Part shown: piece after piece, positions 41,191 through 49,208 of the stretch
Layout of the letters: each line of letters begins with the position of its first letter
How positions within the stretch are numbered: position 1 is the first letter of the stretch
From: Deltaproteobacteria bacterium
GTDB taxonomy: Bacteria; Desulfobacterota; Desulfobacteria; Desulfobacterales; B30-G6
Length of the DNA stretch: 64,000 nucleotides
Assembly: GCA_022340465.1 (NCBI GenBank)
Contig: JAJDNW010000066.1
Location: 26,119 to 90,118 of the forward strand
Reading direction: 5' to 3'
Program-made: the position numbers and the translations under genes
The notes under the pieces: model-generated
Databases searched by the model: none
The model's input: the letters and a program-made list of their open reading frames with translations, nothing else
Told to the model about the DNA's origin: nothing

Positions 41191-42675
41191 TCACCCGACG
41201 ATCGGGGCTGTCACCGGCATGCCCATTAACGGCCAGAGAATGAACACGGCAAAACCGGTGACGATCATCAGGAGAATGCTGGCCGGTATACCGTAGAGAA
41301 AAAATTCACCTGTGGTAAACTGCCCCGAGTCATAGGCGATGGCATTGGGCGCAGCCCCCACCAGCAGCAGAAAGGGCATGCCGGCCGTCACCAGGGCCGC
41401 AAACAGAATCACCTCACCGGCAACCCCCAGGTAGGGCGCGATAACCAGAGCCACCGGCAGGACGATGGCGATGGCCGCCACGTTCATGATGACATTTGTC
41501 ATGGTCATGACAAAAAAGGCGATGCCCATGACGAAGACAAACCAGTTGGCTTCCTTGAACATGGCCAGCCAGTTGACGGCCATCCATTCGGCCGCCCCGG
41601 TCTGCCAGAGGCAGTTGCCGATGCTCATGGCGCCTGCAAACAGCAGGATGATGTTCCAGGGAATCGTTTCCAGATCGTCCAGGTCCATGATGCCGGTGAC
41701 GAAAAACAAGATGGTCGAGACCAGGATGATGGCCGTTTTGTCGATGGGGGCCAGTGACGGCATAAACTGTTTAGCCGCCATAACGAGAATACAGGCGCCC
41801 ACGATAATGGCGGCCTTGATTTCGTTGGCGCTCATGGGGCCCAGTTCGGCGTTGAGCTGGCGGGCCTTTTCCCGCAAACCCGGGATGCTGGCCTTTTCGG
41901 GTTTAAAAAAAACCATAAAGAACCCCCACAACAGGAAGGTCATGAGCCAGCCGATGGGAAACATATACCAAGTCAGCTGGAAAAAGCTGATCTCCACCCC
42001 CATGATGTCCCTAAAAAACTGCAGCGCCACCGCACCGCGGGCCGCGCCCAGCAGGGTGACGATACTTCCTGCACCGGCAACGTAGGCCATGCCGATGAAT
42101 AGTCCCTTGCCGAACTTGGTCTTCTTGTCGCCCTCCCCGTACAGGGAATAAATAGATAGCATCAACGGATAGATGGTCGCGGCCACGGCCGTATGCGCCA
42201 TGATGTGCGTCAGGGCCGCGGTCACCACGAAACATCCGAGATAGATCATGCTGGTTCTTTCGCCGACAATATCCAGCATTTTATAGGCCAGACGCCTGGT
42301 CAGCCCGGTCTTGGTGAACACCAGGCCTATCATGATGGACGCGAAGATGAACATGACCGAAGGCACCATGAAATCCGTGAAAGCATCCCTGGCCGGGCGG
42401 ATCAGGAACATGGCCTGCAGCACGCCGATGGCCAGACTGGTCACACCGATGGGCACCACTTCGAACACCCACCAGGTGGCGGCCAGCAGAAATACGGCAA
42501 TGGCCCCCCTGCCTTCGCGGCTCAGTTCGAAATGCTTTCCCATGGGATCCACAGCATCCGGCCATGGCGGCGAATAGTACGCCAGGAAAAAAAGAGCGAG
42601 GCCCAACAATAGAAAGCCTGTTTTTTTCCAGTCCACGCTGCTTTTTCCGGCCCTGTCGGCTAAAGAGTCACTCAT
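41191..42675 (-). CDS. DASS/SLC13-family anion symporter
   Basis: A 494-aa inner-membrane transporter with about 12 hydrophobic segments, of the divalent anion:Na+ symporter (SLC13/CitT-like) family. The two Ser-Asn-Thr-type cation/substrate loops are only partly conserved: the first region is AHTAVAATIYPLMLSIYSLYG, and the second is MTNVIMNVAAIAIVLPVALVIA followed by AGMPFLLLVGAAPNAIAYDSGQF. It would take up sulfate, dicarboxylates or similar anions with Na+. The start at 42675 follows GGGAGG. Flanking CBS paralogs suggest nucleotide-dependent control. Confidence 0.88.
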   Translation of the reverse strand: MSDSLADRAGKSSVDWKKTGFLLLGLALFFLAYYSPPWPDAVDPMGKHFELSREGRGAIAVFLLAATWWVFEVVPIGVTSLAIGVLQAMFLIRPARDAFTDFMVPSVMFIFASIMIGLVFTKTGLTRRLAYKMLDIVGERTSMIYLGCFVVTAALTHIMAHTAVAATIYPLMLSIYSLYGEGDKKTKFGKGLFIGMAYVAGAGSIVTLLGAARGAVALQFFRDIMGVEISFFQLTWYMFPIGWLMTFLLWGFFMVFFKPEKASIPGLREKARQLNAELGPMSANEIKAAIIVGACILVMAAKQFMPSLAPIDKTAIILVSTILFFVTGIMDLDDLETIPWNIILLFAGAMSIGNCLWQTGAAEWMAVNWLAMFKEANWFVFVMGIAFFVMTMTNVIMNVAAIAIVLPVALVIAPYLGVAGEVILFAALVTAGMPFLLLVGAAPNAIAYDSGQFTTGEFFLYGIPASILLMIVTGFAVFILWPLMGMPVTAPIVG

Positions 42676-42786
42676 TAAACGAATCCTCCCTGCAACACGA
42701 TAAATTATTGAAGCTTCTCTGCAGCAAGCGTAAAGGGAACGCGCGCGCTATATTGGTTCATCGATGATGGCATGTAACCACAGCTG

Positions 42787-43341
42787 CTAGACTTGACATT
42801 TCTTCATGACCTGAAAAACGGCGGCGAACACATCCGTCAGTCTGAGAACGCCTGAGATGCCCTCCCCTCCGGTTACCAGCAGTGACTGGTGATGCCCTAA
42901 TACTAACTGGTGAATCGCTTCATCCAGGGTGGCATTTTCGTCGATATACTCGCCTTCCGTCGGCGAATACATGAATTTTTTGACATTTTTCACCGCGGCC
43001 TTGCTGCAGATGTCGGTCAGCGGTCTGTCGAACAGCTGGTATTCCGTCAGCAGGGACTTCATGAACCCCTTGGTAAATCCGAAGCGGTGCAGCCTGCTTT
43101 GATCCAGCATTTTATCATACTTCGGTTCCAGCGCCTTGAGCACATCCAGTTGGCTCAGTTTTCCGATGACCGCACCGTTCTTGTCGAGCACCATAACCGC
43201 CCGATGCCGGTAGCGGGTGTGATCGAAATCCCCCTGAGCCTTTTCCAACTCATTGACCGCCTCCAACAGGGTCGCGTCCTCAGATACTGTTGCGTATTCC
43301 GAAAGCGGCACCATCAGATCCTGCACTTTATAATTTTTCAT
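42787..43341 (-). CDS. CBS-pair domain protein (paralog B)
   Basis: A 184-aa two-CBS protein. It opens MKNYKVQDLMVPLSEYATVSEDATLLEAVNELEK and has RAVMVLDKNGAVIGKLSQLDVLKAL, then VKKFMYSPTEGEYIDENATLDEAIHQL and QSLLVTGGEGISGVLRLTDVFAAVFQVMK. It shares the phrase DLMVPLSEYATVS and most of its length with paralog A. It lies 110 bp upstream of the DASS gene. Gene duplication around a transporter is the simplest explanation. It probably senses ATP/AMP or c-di-AMP type ligands to regulate transport. Confidence 0.88.
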   Translation of the reverse strand: MKNYKVQDLMVPLSEYATVSEDATLLEAVNELEKAQGDFDHTRYRHRAVMVLDKNGAVIGKLSQLDVLKALEPKYDKMLDQSRLHRFGFTKGFMKSLLTEYQLFDRPLTDICSKAAVKNVKKFMYSPTEGEYIDENATLDEAIHQLVLGHHQSLLVTGGEGISGVLRLTDVFAAVFQVMKKCQV

Positions 43342-43492
43342 CCTTCCTCCTGCGCCGTTTTACCGGCAAAACAACCCCTGGCATGAATTCGGGCCAGGGA
43401 TTTACCTTATTTTATACTAAAGAGTGATTTCTATCGTATTTTGAAAACGATTTCAACTTATCTCGGACAATTAAGCAGCCGGTACCGTCAAC

Positions 43493-43510
43493 CAGGGCCG
43501 ACCGGCCCTG
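43493..43510 (-). terminator. Hairpin after the minus-strand PLP enzyme gene
   Basis: CAGGGCC-GACC-GGCCCTG, a perfect 7-bp stem with a 4-nt loop, 18 nt beyond the stop of the 43529-44893 gene. A second stem, CCCTGGC/GCCAGGG, lies near 43376-43400. Confidence 0.65.
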
Positions 43511-43528
43511 ATGTGGCTGTAAACCGCC

Positions 43529-44893
43529 CTATCCCCCGGATTGCCCCTCCACCTCATACAGGCATTCCTCGATAATATCCAACGCTCTGTCCATCTCTTC
43601 CCGGGTAATGACCAGAGCCGGCGTAAGGGTCACGATATTGCCCATGGTCAGTTTGAAGCTCAAGCCGCGTGAAAGGGCGGCATACATCACGGCCTCGGCC
43701 TCCTCCACGGCACGCTCGCGGGTTGCCCGGTTCCGGACCAGCTCCATCCCCAGGAACAGGCCGATGCCGCGGACATCTCCGATCAACGGGTGTGCTTCCA
43801 TCATCCCCCGCAAGCGATCCAGCGCATACGCCCCCAGGTCCCGGGCGTGCGCCGCCAGGTCGTTTTTTTCGATAAAATCGATGGCCGCCAAAGCGGCCGC
43901 ACATCCCACGGGGCTCTTTTCGTGGGTGTAGTGCCCCAGCGCTCTTTCGGCGGCCACATCCAGCGATCCCCTGGCGATCAGGGCCGCCAGGGGGAAAACC
44001 CCTCCGCCCAGGCCCTTGCCGATGACCACCATGTCCGGAACGACACCGAAATTTTCAAAAGTGAACATGCGGCCGGTGCGCCCCAGCGCATGAGGGATTT
44101 CATCTAAAATCAGCAGGGCACCGTGCCGGTCGCAGGCCTTGCGGATGCGCTGCCAGTATTCCGGTTTCGGAATGTAAGGTGTGCTGCGAATCGGTTCGGC
44201 GATAACGGCGGCGATATCCCCCTCCTTTTCGAGCATGTATTCGACATATCGGGCACAGGTCATGTCGCAGCCACCCCTGTCGCCGCAGCCGAAAACACAG
44301 CGGTATTCGTCCGGCGGTGGCGCGTGCTCGGCGCCCGGCAGCAGCGGGCCGATATCCTGCCGGAAGATGGACTCGCCGCCGATGGAAATGGCGTCCAGGC
44401 CGGCACCGTGAAAGGCATCCCACATGGAAATGGTCTTGTGACGGCCGGTGGCCATGCGGGCAAGTTTCAGGGCGATCCCGACAGCTTCCGACCCGCCGGG
44501 ACAAAATAAAACCTTGTCGAGGTCGCCGGGAGCCATCTCCACAAGCTTACGGGCTAGGTCCACGGCCACCCGGTTGGTGTAACGCCGCGTGCAGAAGGGC
44601 AGTTCATCCAGCTGCTTTTTCACCGCCTCCAGCACCTGCGGGTTACCGAAACCCGCCTGGTGTACATTGTTGCCGTGAAAATCCATGTAACGCCGCCCCT
44701 GAAGGTCTTCGATGTATATGCCCCCGCAGCCCCGCAGGGCGTTGAGACAGGGTGTAGACAGCGCCTGCCTGAGGAAATAGCGCGCATCCTCATCCAGAAG
44801 CGCACGGCATTTTGCGTCGATGTGGGCTTTCTGCCAGGCATCCCGGTTTCCTGAAATATTGAGGTCCCCTTCCGAACGCAGCAACTTGGCCAT
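43529..44893 (-). CDS. Class III aminotransferase-fold PLP enzyme with Cys-rich insert (PbfA-like candidate)
   Basis: A 454-aa PLP enzyme of the class III fold. The cofactor Lys is in IGKGLGGGVFPLAAL, with LILDEIPHALGRTGRMF before it; the N-terminal STPCLNALRGCGGIYIEDLQG and FHGNNVHQAGFGNPQ are distinctive. It has a short Cys-rich segment, CVFGCGDRGGCDMTC (CX3CX5CX3C, residues about 198-212), which may bind metal. Its overall wording resembles the (R)-1-hydroxy-2-aminoethylphosphonate ammonia-lyase group (PbfA), but no phosphonate gene is near, so function is open. It is divergent from a paralog at 45133. Start 44893 follows GGAGGAG. Confidence 0.85.
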   Translation of the reverse strand: MAKLLRSEGDLNISGNRDAWQKAHIDAKCRALLDEDARYFLRQALSTPCLNALRGCGGIYIEDLQGRRYMDFHGNNVHQAGFGNPQVLEAVKKQLDELPFCTRRYTNRVAVDLARKLVEMAPGDLDKVLFCPGGSEAVGIALKLARMATGRHKTISMWDAFHGAGLDAISIGGESIFRQDIGPLLPGAEHAPPPDEYRCVFGCGDRGGCDMTCARYVEYMLEKEGDIAAVIAEPIRSTPYIPKPEYWQRIRKACDRHGALLILDEIPHALGRTGRMFTFENFGVVPDMVVIGKGLGGGVFPLAALIARGSLDVAAERALGHYTHEKSPVGCAAALAAIDFIEKNDLAAHARDLGAYALDRLRGMMEAHPLIGDVRGIGLFLGMELVRNRATRERAVEEAEAVMYAALSRGLSFKLTMGNIVTLTPALVITREEMDRALDIIEECLYEVEGQSGG

Positions 44894-45132
44894 GGATAAT
44901 CTCCTCCATTCTTTAGAAAACGGTCATCCGCACTACACCCCGACGTTGGGGGTCCTGAGTTCAATTTAGGCAGGTGTAACCCTATGACTTCACCAAAATA
45001 TGTGTTATATACTGCTTCCCGCTCTTGATCAATACATACGGAACCGGTGCATTCAGGATTGAAAAGAGGGCATGATCTGCCTGTCATTTTCTGTTTTTAT
45101 TCCGGTTTGCGCCACTCGGAATAGGGGCTGCC

Positions 45133-46518
45133 ATGTCCGCAAAGGATGAGCGACACACCAGACGAAGCGAAAGAGAACAGGGAGACGTCAACACGACCCC
45201 CGGCAGGGCAACATACTGGTCACGCAATCTCGACGGTGAATCCCTTGAAATTTTTGAAGAGGACAAAACCTATTTCATGCAGCAGGCGCTGTCCACGCCG
45301 GTATTGAATGTGCTGGAACGTGCCGCAGGTGCCTGCATTTTCGATATGCAGGGACGTGCCTATATCGACATGCACGGCAACGGGGTGCACAATGCGGGCT
45401 TCAACAACCCTGACGTCATCAGGGCCGTCGTCAGACAGCTTGAAGCGGGCATGACCTTCTGCCCCCGGCGCTACACCAACAGACCGGCCGTTTCCCTGGC
45501 AAAAAAGCTGGCCGAAATCACACCGGAGGGTTTGTGCAAATCCCTTTTTTGCCCCGGGGGGTCGGAAGCGATCGAAATGGCCGTCACGCTGGCAAAACAG
45601 GTGACGGGTAAATTCAAAACCATCTCTTTCTGGGACTCGTTTCACGGTGCGGGCTATGCTGCGGCCAGTATCGGCGGGGAAGCCCACTTCAAGGCCGGCC
45701 AGGGTCCCATGATGCCCGGTGCGCTGCACGTCGAGTTCCCCAATTATTACCGCAACCCGTGGGGATTCGAAAACCCGGATGCCGTCGATGCCGAATGCCT
45801 GCGGCAGATCGAACTGGTTCTGGAGAGAGAGCCTGGCGTGGCCGCCATTATTGGTGAGCCCATCTCCGCCGCACCCGTGGTTCCCAGCAGGGCTTACTGG
45901 TCCGGCGTTAAACGCCTCTGTGAAACGTACGGTGTGCTCCTGATTTTCGACGAGATCATCGAGGGATTCGGACGCACCGGCAAAATGTTCGCCAGTGAAC
46001 ATTTTGTGACACCCGACATCCTTGTGCTGGGTAAATCCCTCGGAGGCGGCCTGGTCCCTTTTGCCGGAATCGTCACCCGCGCAAAATATGACACGTTCCC
46101 CGACCGCTCCATAGGGCACTACACCCATGAAAAAAACGCGCTCTGTTCGGCCGCGGCACTGGCAGAAATCGCCACCATCGAAAAAAACGACCTTTGCGGG
46201 CATGCAGCCGATATGGGTGCCTATGCTCTCGAGGTATTGAAAGACATCCGAGGCCGCCACCCCATCATCGGCAATGTCGACGGCAAGGGCCTCCACCTGG
46301 GCATCGAACTCGTGAGCGATCCGGTGACCAAGAAACGCGCCGTGGATGCTGCCGAAAGTGTCATGTACCGGTGCATGCAGAAAGGATTGGCCTTCAAAAC
46401 CATCGAGGGAAATATCATCACGCTGCGCCCGGCACTGGTAATTTCCCGTGAGGAATTGGACCGCGCCCTTTCCATTCTCGAAGAAGCCATCGGGGAGACG
46501 GAGCGGGACGGTCTTTAG
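45133..46518 (+). CDS. Class III aminotransferase-fold PLP enzyme (paralog)
   Basis: A 461-aa PLP enzyme. The PLP Lys is in VLGKSLGGGLVPFAGI, with LIFDEIIEGFGRTGKMF before it. It shares the N-terminal phrase MQQALSTPVLNVLERAAGACIFDMQG and HGNGVHNAGFNNP with the divergent enzyme at 43529, plus RRYTNR and GHYTHEK, but lacks the Cys-rich insert (the equivalent region reads NYYRNPWGFENPDAVDAECL). The pair diverge from a shared 239-bp promoter region. Likely substrate is an amino-bearing small molecule; a sequence-only choice between transaminase and ammonia-lyase is not possible. Confidence 0.85.
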   Translation: MSAKDERHTRRSEREQGDVNTTPGRATYWSRNLDGESLEIFEEDKTYFMQQALSTPVLNVLERAAGACIFDMQGRAYIDMHGNGVHNAGFNNPDVIRAVVRQLEAGMTFCPRRYTNRPAVSLAKKLAEITPEGLCKSLFCPGGSEAIEMAVTLAKQVTGKFKTISFWDSFHGAGYAAASIGGEAHFKAGQGPMMPGALHVEFPNYYRNPWGFENPDAVDAECLRQIELVLEREPGVAAIIGEPISAAPVVPSRAYWSGVKRLCETYGVLLIFDEIIEGFGRTGKMFASEHFVTPDILVLGKSLGGGLVPFAGIVTRAKYDTFPDRSIGHYTHEKNALCSAAALAEIATIEKNDLCGHAADMGAYALEVLKDIRGRHPIIGNVDGKGLHLGIELVSDPVTKKRAVDAAESVMYRCMQKGLAFKTIEGNIITLRPALVISREELDRALSILEEAIGETERDGL

Positions 46519-46560
46519 CCCGGCGTTGCAAAATAGACATCATCCTTGGAATTCACCACT

Positions 46561-46601
46561 GGAGAAATCATAGAAATAGTGCTATCGGTATGATATTCTC
46601 C
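46561..46601 (+). terminator. Hairpin downstream of the PLP enzyme gene
   Basis: GGAGAAATCATA (46561-46572) pairs with TATGATATTCTCC (46589-46601) with one bulge; an inner ATAG/CTAT stem extends it. It lies 43 nt past the stop of the 45133-46518 gene, and U-rich sequence follows after 8 nt. A terminator or processing site is likely. Confidence 0.5.
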
Positions 46602-46636
46602 GTAATGACAAATTGTTATTTATTCCTAAGTTGAGC

Positions 46637-46713
46637 GTTTTAAATTTTAAGAATGGCCAAAATAAAAACATTTTCAATGGATTAAATCTATTTGAATTCT
46701 TAAAATTTGAAAC
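46637..46713. repeat. 18-bp inverted repeat with 41-nt spacer
   Basis: GTTTTAAATTTTAAGAAT (46637-46654) and ATTCTTAAAATTTGAAAC (46696-46713) pair at 17 of 18 positions. AT-rich arms in an AT-rich region; could be an ancient element end or a stable leader or trailer structure. Confidence 0.5.
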
Positions 46714-46900
46714 CCTCCGGGATTTCCGGGTTCACCGCACCTGCGGTGTCAAATGTCATCGCGCATAGACCACTATAGCAGGATAACATTTTCCTTGCAT
46801 CTGCGGCAAACCCGAAAATCGCTCAATTTAGGTTATTGTTTGGCATGTTTTTTGTGCAAGGGTGGGGTTTACCGAACCGGTGGGCCTGGGTGTACCTACC

Positions 46901-46928
46901 TTGACAAGTGCCACTACTCTTTTATATT
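46901..46928 (+). promoter_or_regulatory. Strong sigma-70 promoter candidate for the MCE gene
   Basis: TTGACA at 46901-46906, a 16-nt spacer and TATATT at 46923-46928 (or TATTAT at 46925-46930 with an 18-nt spacer), about 55 nt before the MCE start codon. Confidence 0.65.
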
Positions 46929-46986
46929 ATTAAAATAATTATAGACGGTTACATTTTATCTGCCTGGATTTGGCACAATAATTCGC

Positions 46987-47673
46987 ATGTTCTCTAAACG
47001 TATTTTAAGTTTTGTGTTCGTCTGGTTGGCCGGGGTGGTGCTGACCGGGCTCTCCGCCGGCGCCTTCAGCCTGAACGTTCGTTTCGAACAGGTCAACGGT
47101 CTGGTGGCGAAAGATCGGGTGCTGCTCGACGGCGCCCACATCGGGGACGTCCGTACCGTCGACTATGGTGACACGGCCGTTTTCACGGTCGGTCTTGTAA
47201 TTAAAAAGGAGTTCGAGGAGTTTTTGACGGAATACAGCCGTTTTGCCATCGTGCCCGACCCCCGTGATGATGACAGGATGGCCGTGGAGGTGATCCAGAC
47301 CCGCGCAGGCGGCGCTCCGCTGAAAGCGGGGTCCTCGGTCGCCGGGTCACATAAATTCCAGGTGCTCCTGGAAATGATGCAAGATGACACCAAAGATGGC
47401 ATCGGGTTTCTGAAAAATGAATACCGGCGCTTTTCCGATGATATCCACGCGCTTTCCGAAAGCGAAAAAATCAGGAAACTGAAGGACGAAATGGCCCGGC
47501 TGGTCGAGGAGCTGAAAATGGCCGGCAAAGAAACCCGGGAACGCATCACCACCGAAATCATTCCTATGCTGGAAAAAGAGGTCGAAGATCTGCGCAAGGA
47601 ACTGAAGAAATCGGGCAGGGACCGGGAGATCGAGCCGGTGGAGGAAGAGCTGGACAAAATAAAGCATATATGA
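46987..47673 (+). CDS. Stand-alone MCE (MlaD-like) domain protein
   Basis: A 228-aa protein. An N-terminal hydrophobic anchor (SFVFVWLAGVVLTGLSAGAF) is followed by one short MCE-like domain (about residues 30-115: VRFEQVNGLVAKDRVLLDGAHIGDVRTVDYGDTAVFTVGLVI) and a long charged coiled coil (about 140-228: SESEKIRKLKDEMARLVEELKMAGKE, then EKEVEDLRKELKKSGRDREI). No permease or ATPase gene accompanies it. It is shorter than the MCE protein of the 18-20 kb operon and not a close copy. It may bridge to another transport core or act as a structural tether. The ATG has no clear ribosome-binding site. Confidence 0.8.
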   Translation: MFSKRILSFVFVWLAGVVLTGLSAGAFSLNVRFEQVNGLVAKDRVLLDGAHIGDVRTVDYGDTAVFTVGLVIKKEFEEFLTEYSRFAIVPDPRDDDRMAVEVIQTRAGGAPLKAGSSVAGSHKFQVLLEMMQDDTKDGIGFLKNEYRRFSDDIHALSESEKIRKLKDEMARLVEELKMAGKETRERITTEIIPMLEKEVEDLRKELKKSGRDREIEPVEEELDKIKHI

Positions 47674-47759
47674 GCGCAACAAAACGGCCGTTAATCGATA
47701 TTGACCCCCTCTTTCACAAAAAAAATCGATCGAATCAGATCCAACGAGGATGACCGCGC

Positions 47760-48332
47760 ATGAAAAAAAAGCAGAACATCATTGAAACCGCGACCAGACT
47801 GTTTGCTTCCCAAGGTTTCGACGGGACTACGACACTGCAGATCGCACGGGAAGCCGGTGTCACCGAACCGTTGATATATTACCATTTCGAGGGCAAAAAC
47901 GATCTTTTCACCCACATCATCGAAAAAGGGTTCAATTTCTATTTCGAGCGCCTGAACTCGCTGGACACGGAAAGCGATACGAACTTTGAAAAGATTGAAA
48001 ACCTGGTGACCCTCCACTTCAGATTTTTACGGGAAATACCGGACGAAATCTATTTAGCCTTCAGCACATGCCCTGCCAAACTGCAGGACAAATCGCATGT
48101 CTGTACGAAGAAACTGAAAACCCAGCGCCAGTGGCTCGAGGACTACCTGACGGACTGCGTCCGCAAAGGCGTCGACAGCGGTGAATTTTACGAGATGCCG
48201 GTCAAGGAAACGGTCAGTCTGCTGTACGCCTTGATTGTTGGCATCATCCGCCAGAGGGGGCTGCATCTGAACACCTTGAAGGGCATGTCCGAAACCACGG
48301 TTACCTTCTGTCGCCGAAGCCTTGTAAAATGA
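47760..48332 (+). CDS. TetR/AcrR family transcriptional regulator
   Basis: A 190-aa one-component regulator. The N-terminal helix-turn-helix is typical (NIIETATRLFASQGFDGTTTLQIAREAGVTEPLIYYHFEGKNDLF); the C-terminal helical region is the ligand/dimer domain. It follows the MCE gene by 86 bp on the same strand, so it may control that gene. The start at 47760 is preceded by GAGGA at 10 nt. Ligand and targets unknown. Confidence 0.9.
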   Translation: MKKKQNIIETATRLFASQGFDGTTTLQIAREAGVTEPLIYYHFEGKNDLFTHIIEKGFNFYFERLNSLDTESDTNFEKIENLVTLHFRFLREIPDEIYLAFSTCPAKLQDKSHVCTKKLKTQRQWLEDYLTDCVRKGVDSGEFYEMPVKETVSLLYALIVGIIRQRGLHLNTLKGMSETTVTFCRRSLVK

Positions 48333-48504
48333 GATCGTGTTCCACGATGTCGTTAAACGCGACAACGTCGCTATAGAGAAAAACCGGAGCTTCTCTTCTT
48401 TGCCATCCCGCCGTCAAAGGAAGATTGTTTCCCATAATCCGGCCTGTAACCAGGGGACTGCAAGACGGTTTTTTTGCCAAGCCGGTATCGAGTCGATGTA
48501 AGGC

Positions 48505-49116
48505 ATGAATCCAGACTACTACCAGACGCATCCCCGGGACTATTTTGAAAAAACCTTTTCGGTCGATCCCGCACCGTTTCTCGACCCCTTCCAACAGCAC
48601 CTTCCCCGGGGAGCGAAGATCCTGGATGTCGGCTGTGGATCGGGAAGGGATCTTTTGTGGCTTAAAAAAAGAGGCTTCGACGTCGTCGGCCTGGAGCGCT
48701 CGGCCGGACTGGCCGATCTTGCCCGGCAACACAGCGGGTGCGACGTCCTTATCGGCGACTTCGAGACCTTCGATTTCGCCGCTCTCGACATGGACGCCGT
48801 TCTCATGAGCGGCTCTCTGGTGCACCTCCCCCACGCAAAACTGCCCGCCGTTCTGGCCCGCATCCTTTCTGCCTGCGGCCACAATTCCCAAACGCTGCAC
48901 CGACCCTCTTCGAACATGCAGAAATATGCCTACATCTCCATCAAGGAAGGCCTTGCCACCAAAGGGCTTGCCGATGGCAGGCTGTTTTACCTGTGGGAAA
49001 AGAAAACCATGCAGCCCGTGCTCGAAGGGCTGGGTCTGAACATCCTGGAAATTCGCCGCAGCGTATCCGCTTTACGACCCGACGACGTCTGGCTGGCCTT
49101 CATTGCCGCCTTTTAA
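48505..49116 (+). CDS. Class I SAM-dependent methyltransferase
   Basis: A 203-aa methyltransferase with the Rossmann-like SAM fold: motif I ILDVGCGSGRDLLWLKKRG, the acidic residue in VVGLERSAG, motif II-like VLIGDFETFDF, and MDAVLMSGSLVHLPH. The segment ACGHNSQTLHRPSSNMQKYAYISIKEG replaces the usual short GG turn before the YISLKEG strand, so there is a small insertion. Family assignment is to the UbiE/Tam-like group without a specific substrate. Confidence 0.88.
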   Translation: MNPDYYQTHPRDYFEKTFSVDPAPFLDPFQQHLPRGAKILDVGCGSGRDLLWLKKRGFDVVGLERSAGLADLARQHSGCDVLIGDFETFDFAALDMDAVLMSGSLVHLPHAKLPAVLARILSACGHNSQTLHRPSSNMQKYAYISIKEGLATKGLADGRLFYLWEKKTMQPVLEGLGLNILEIRRSVSALRPDDVWLAFIAAF

Positions 49117-49208
49117 GATCGTGTTGCTTTTTTTCCGTTCCACGGGTAATAAACAGGCGACGATCCGGATGGTCCCCCCTCAACCTGTCACCGCCGAAGG
49201 AGCTGATG

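Larger units (their letters stand above)
46519..46986. other. AT-rich gene-free region with stacked hairpins
   Basis: A 468-bp gap, clearly AT-richer than its surroundings and without a convincing gene. It contains a hairpin at 46561-46601, an inverted repeat at 46637-46713, a small stem CACCGC-ACCT-GCGGTG at 46733-46748 and a strong promoter match at 46901-46928 for the MCE gene. Confidence 0.65.
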
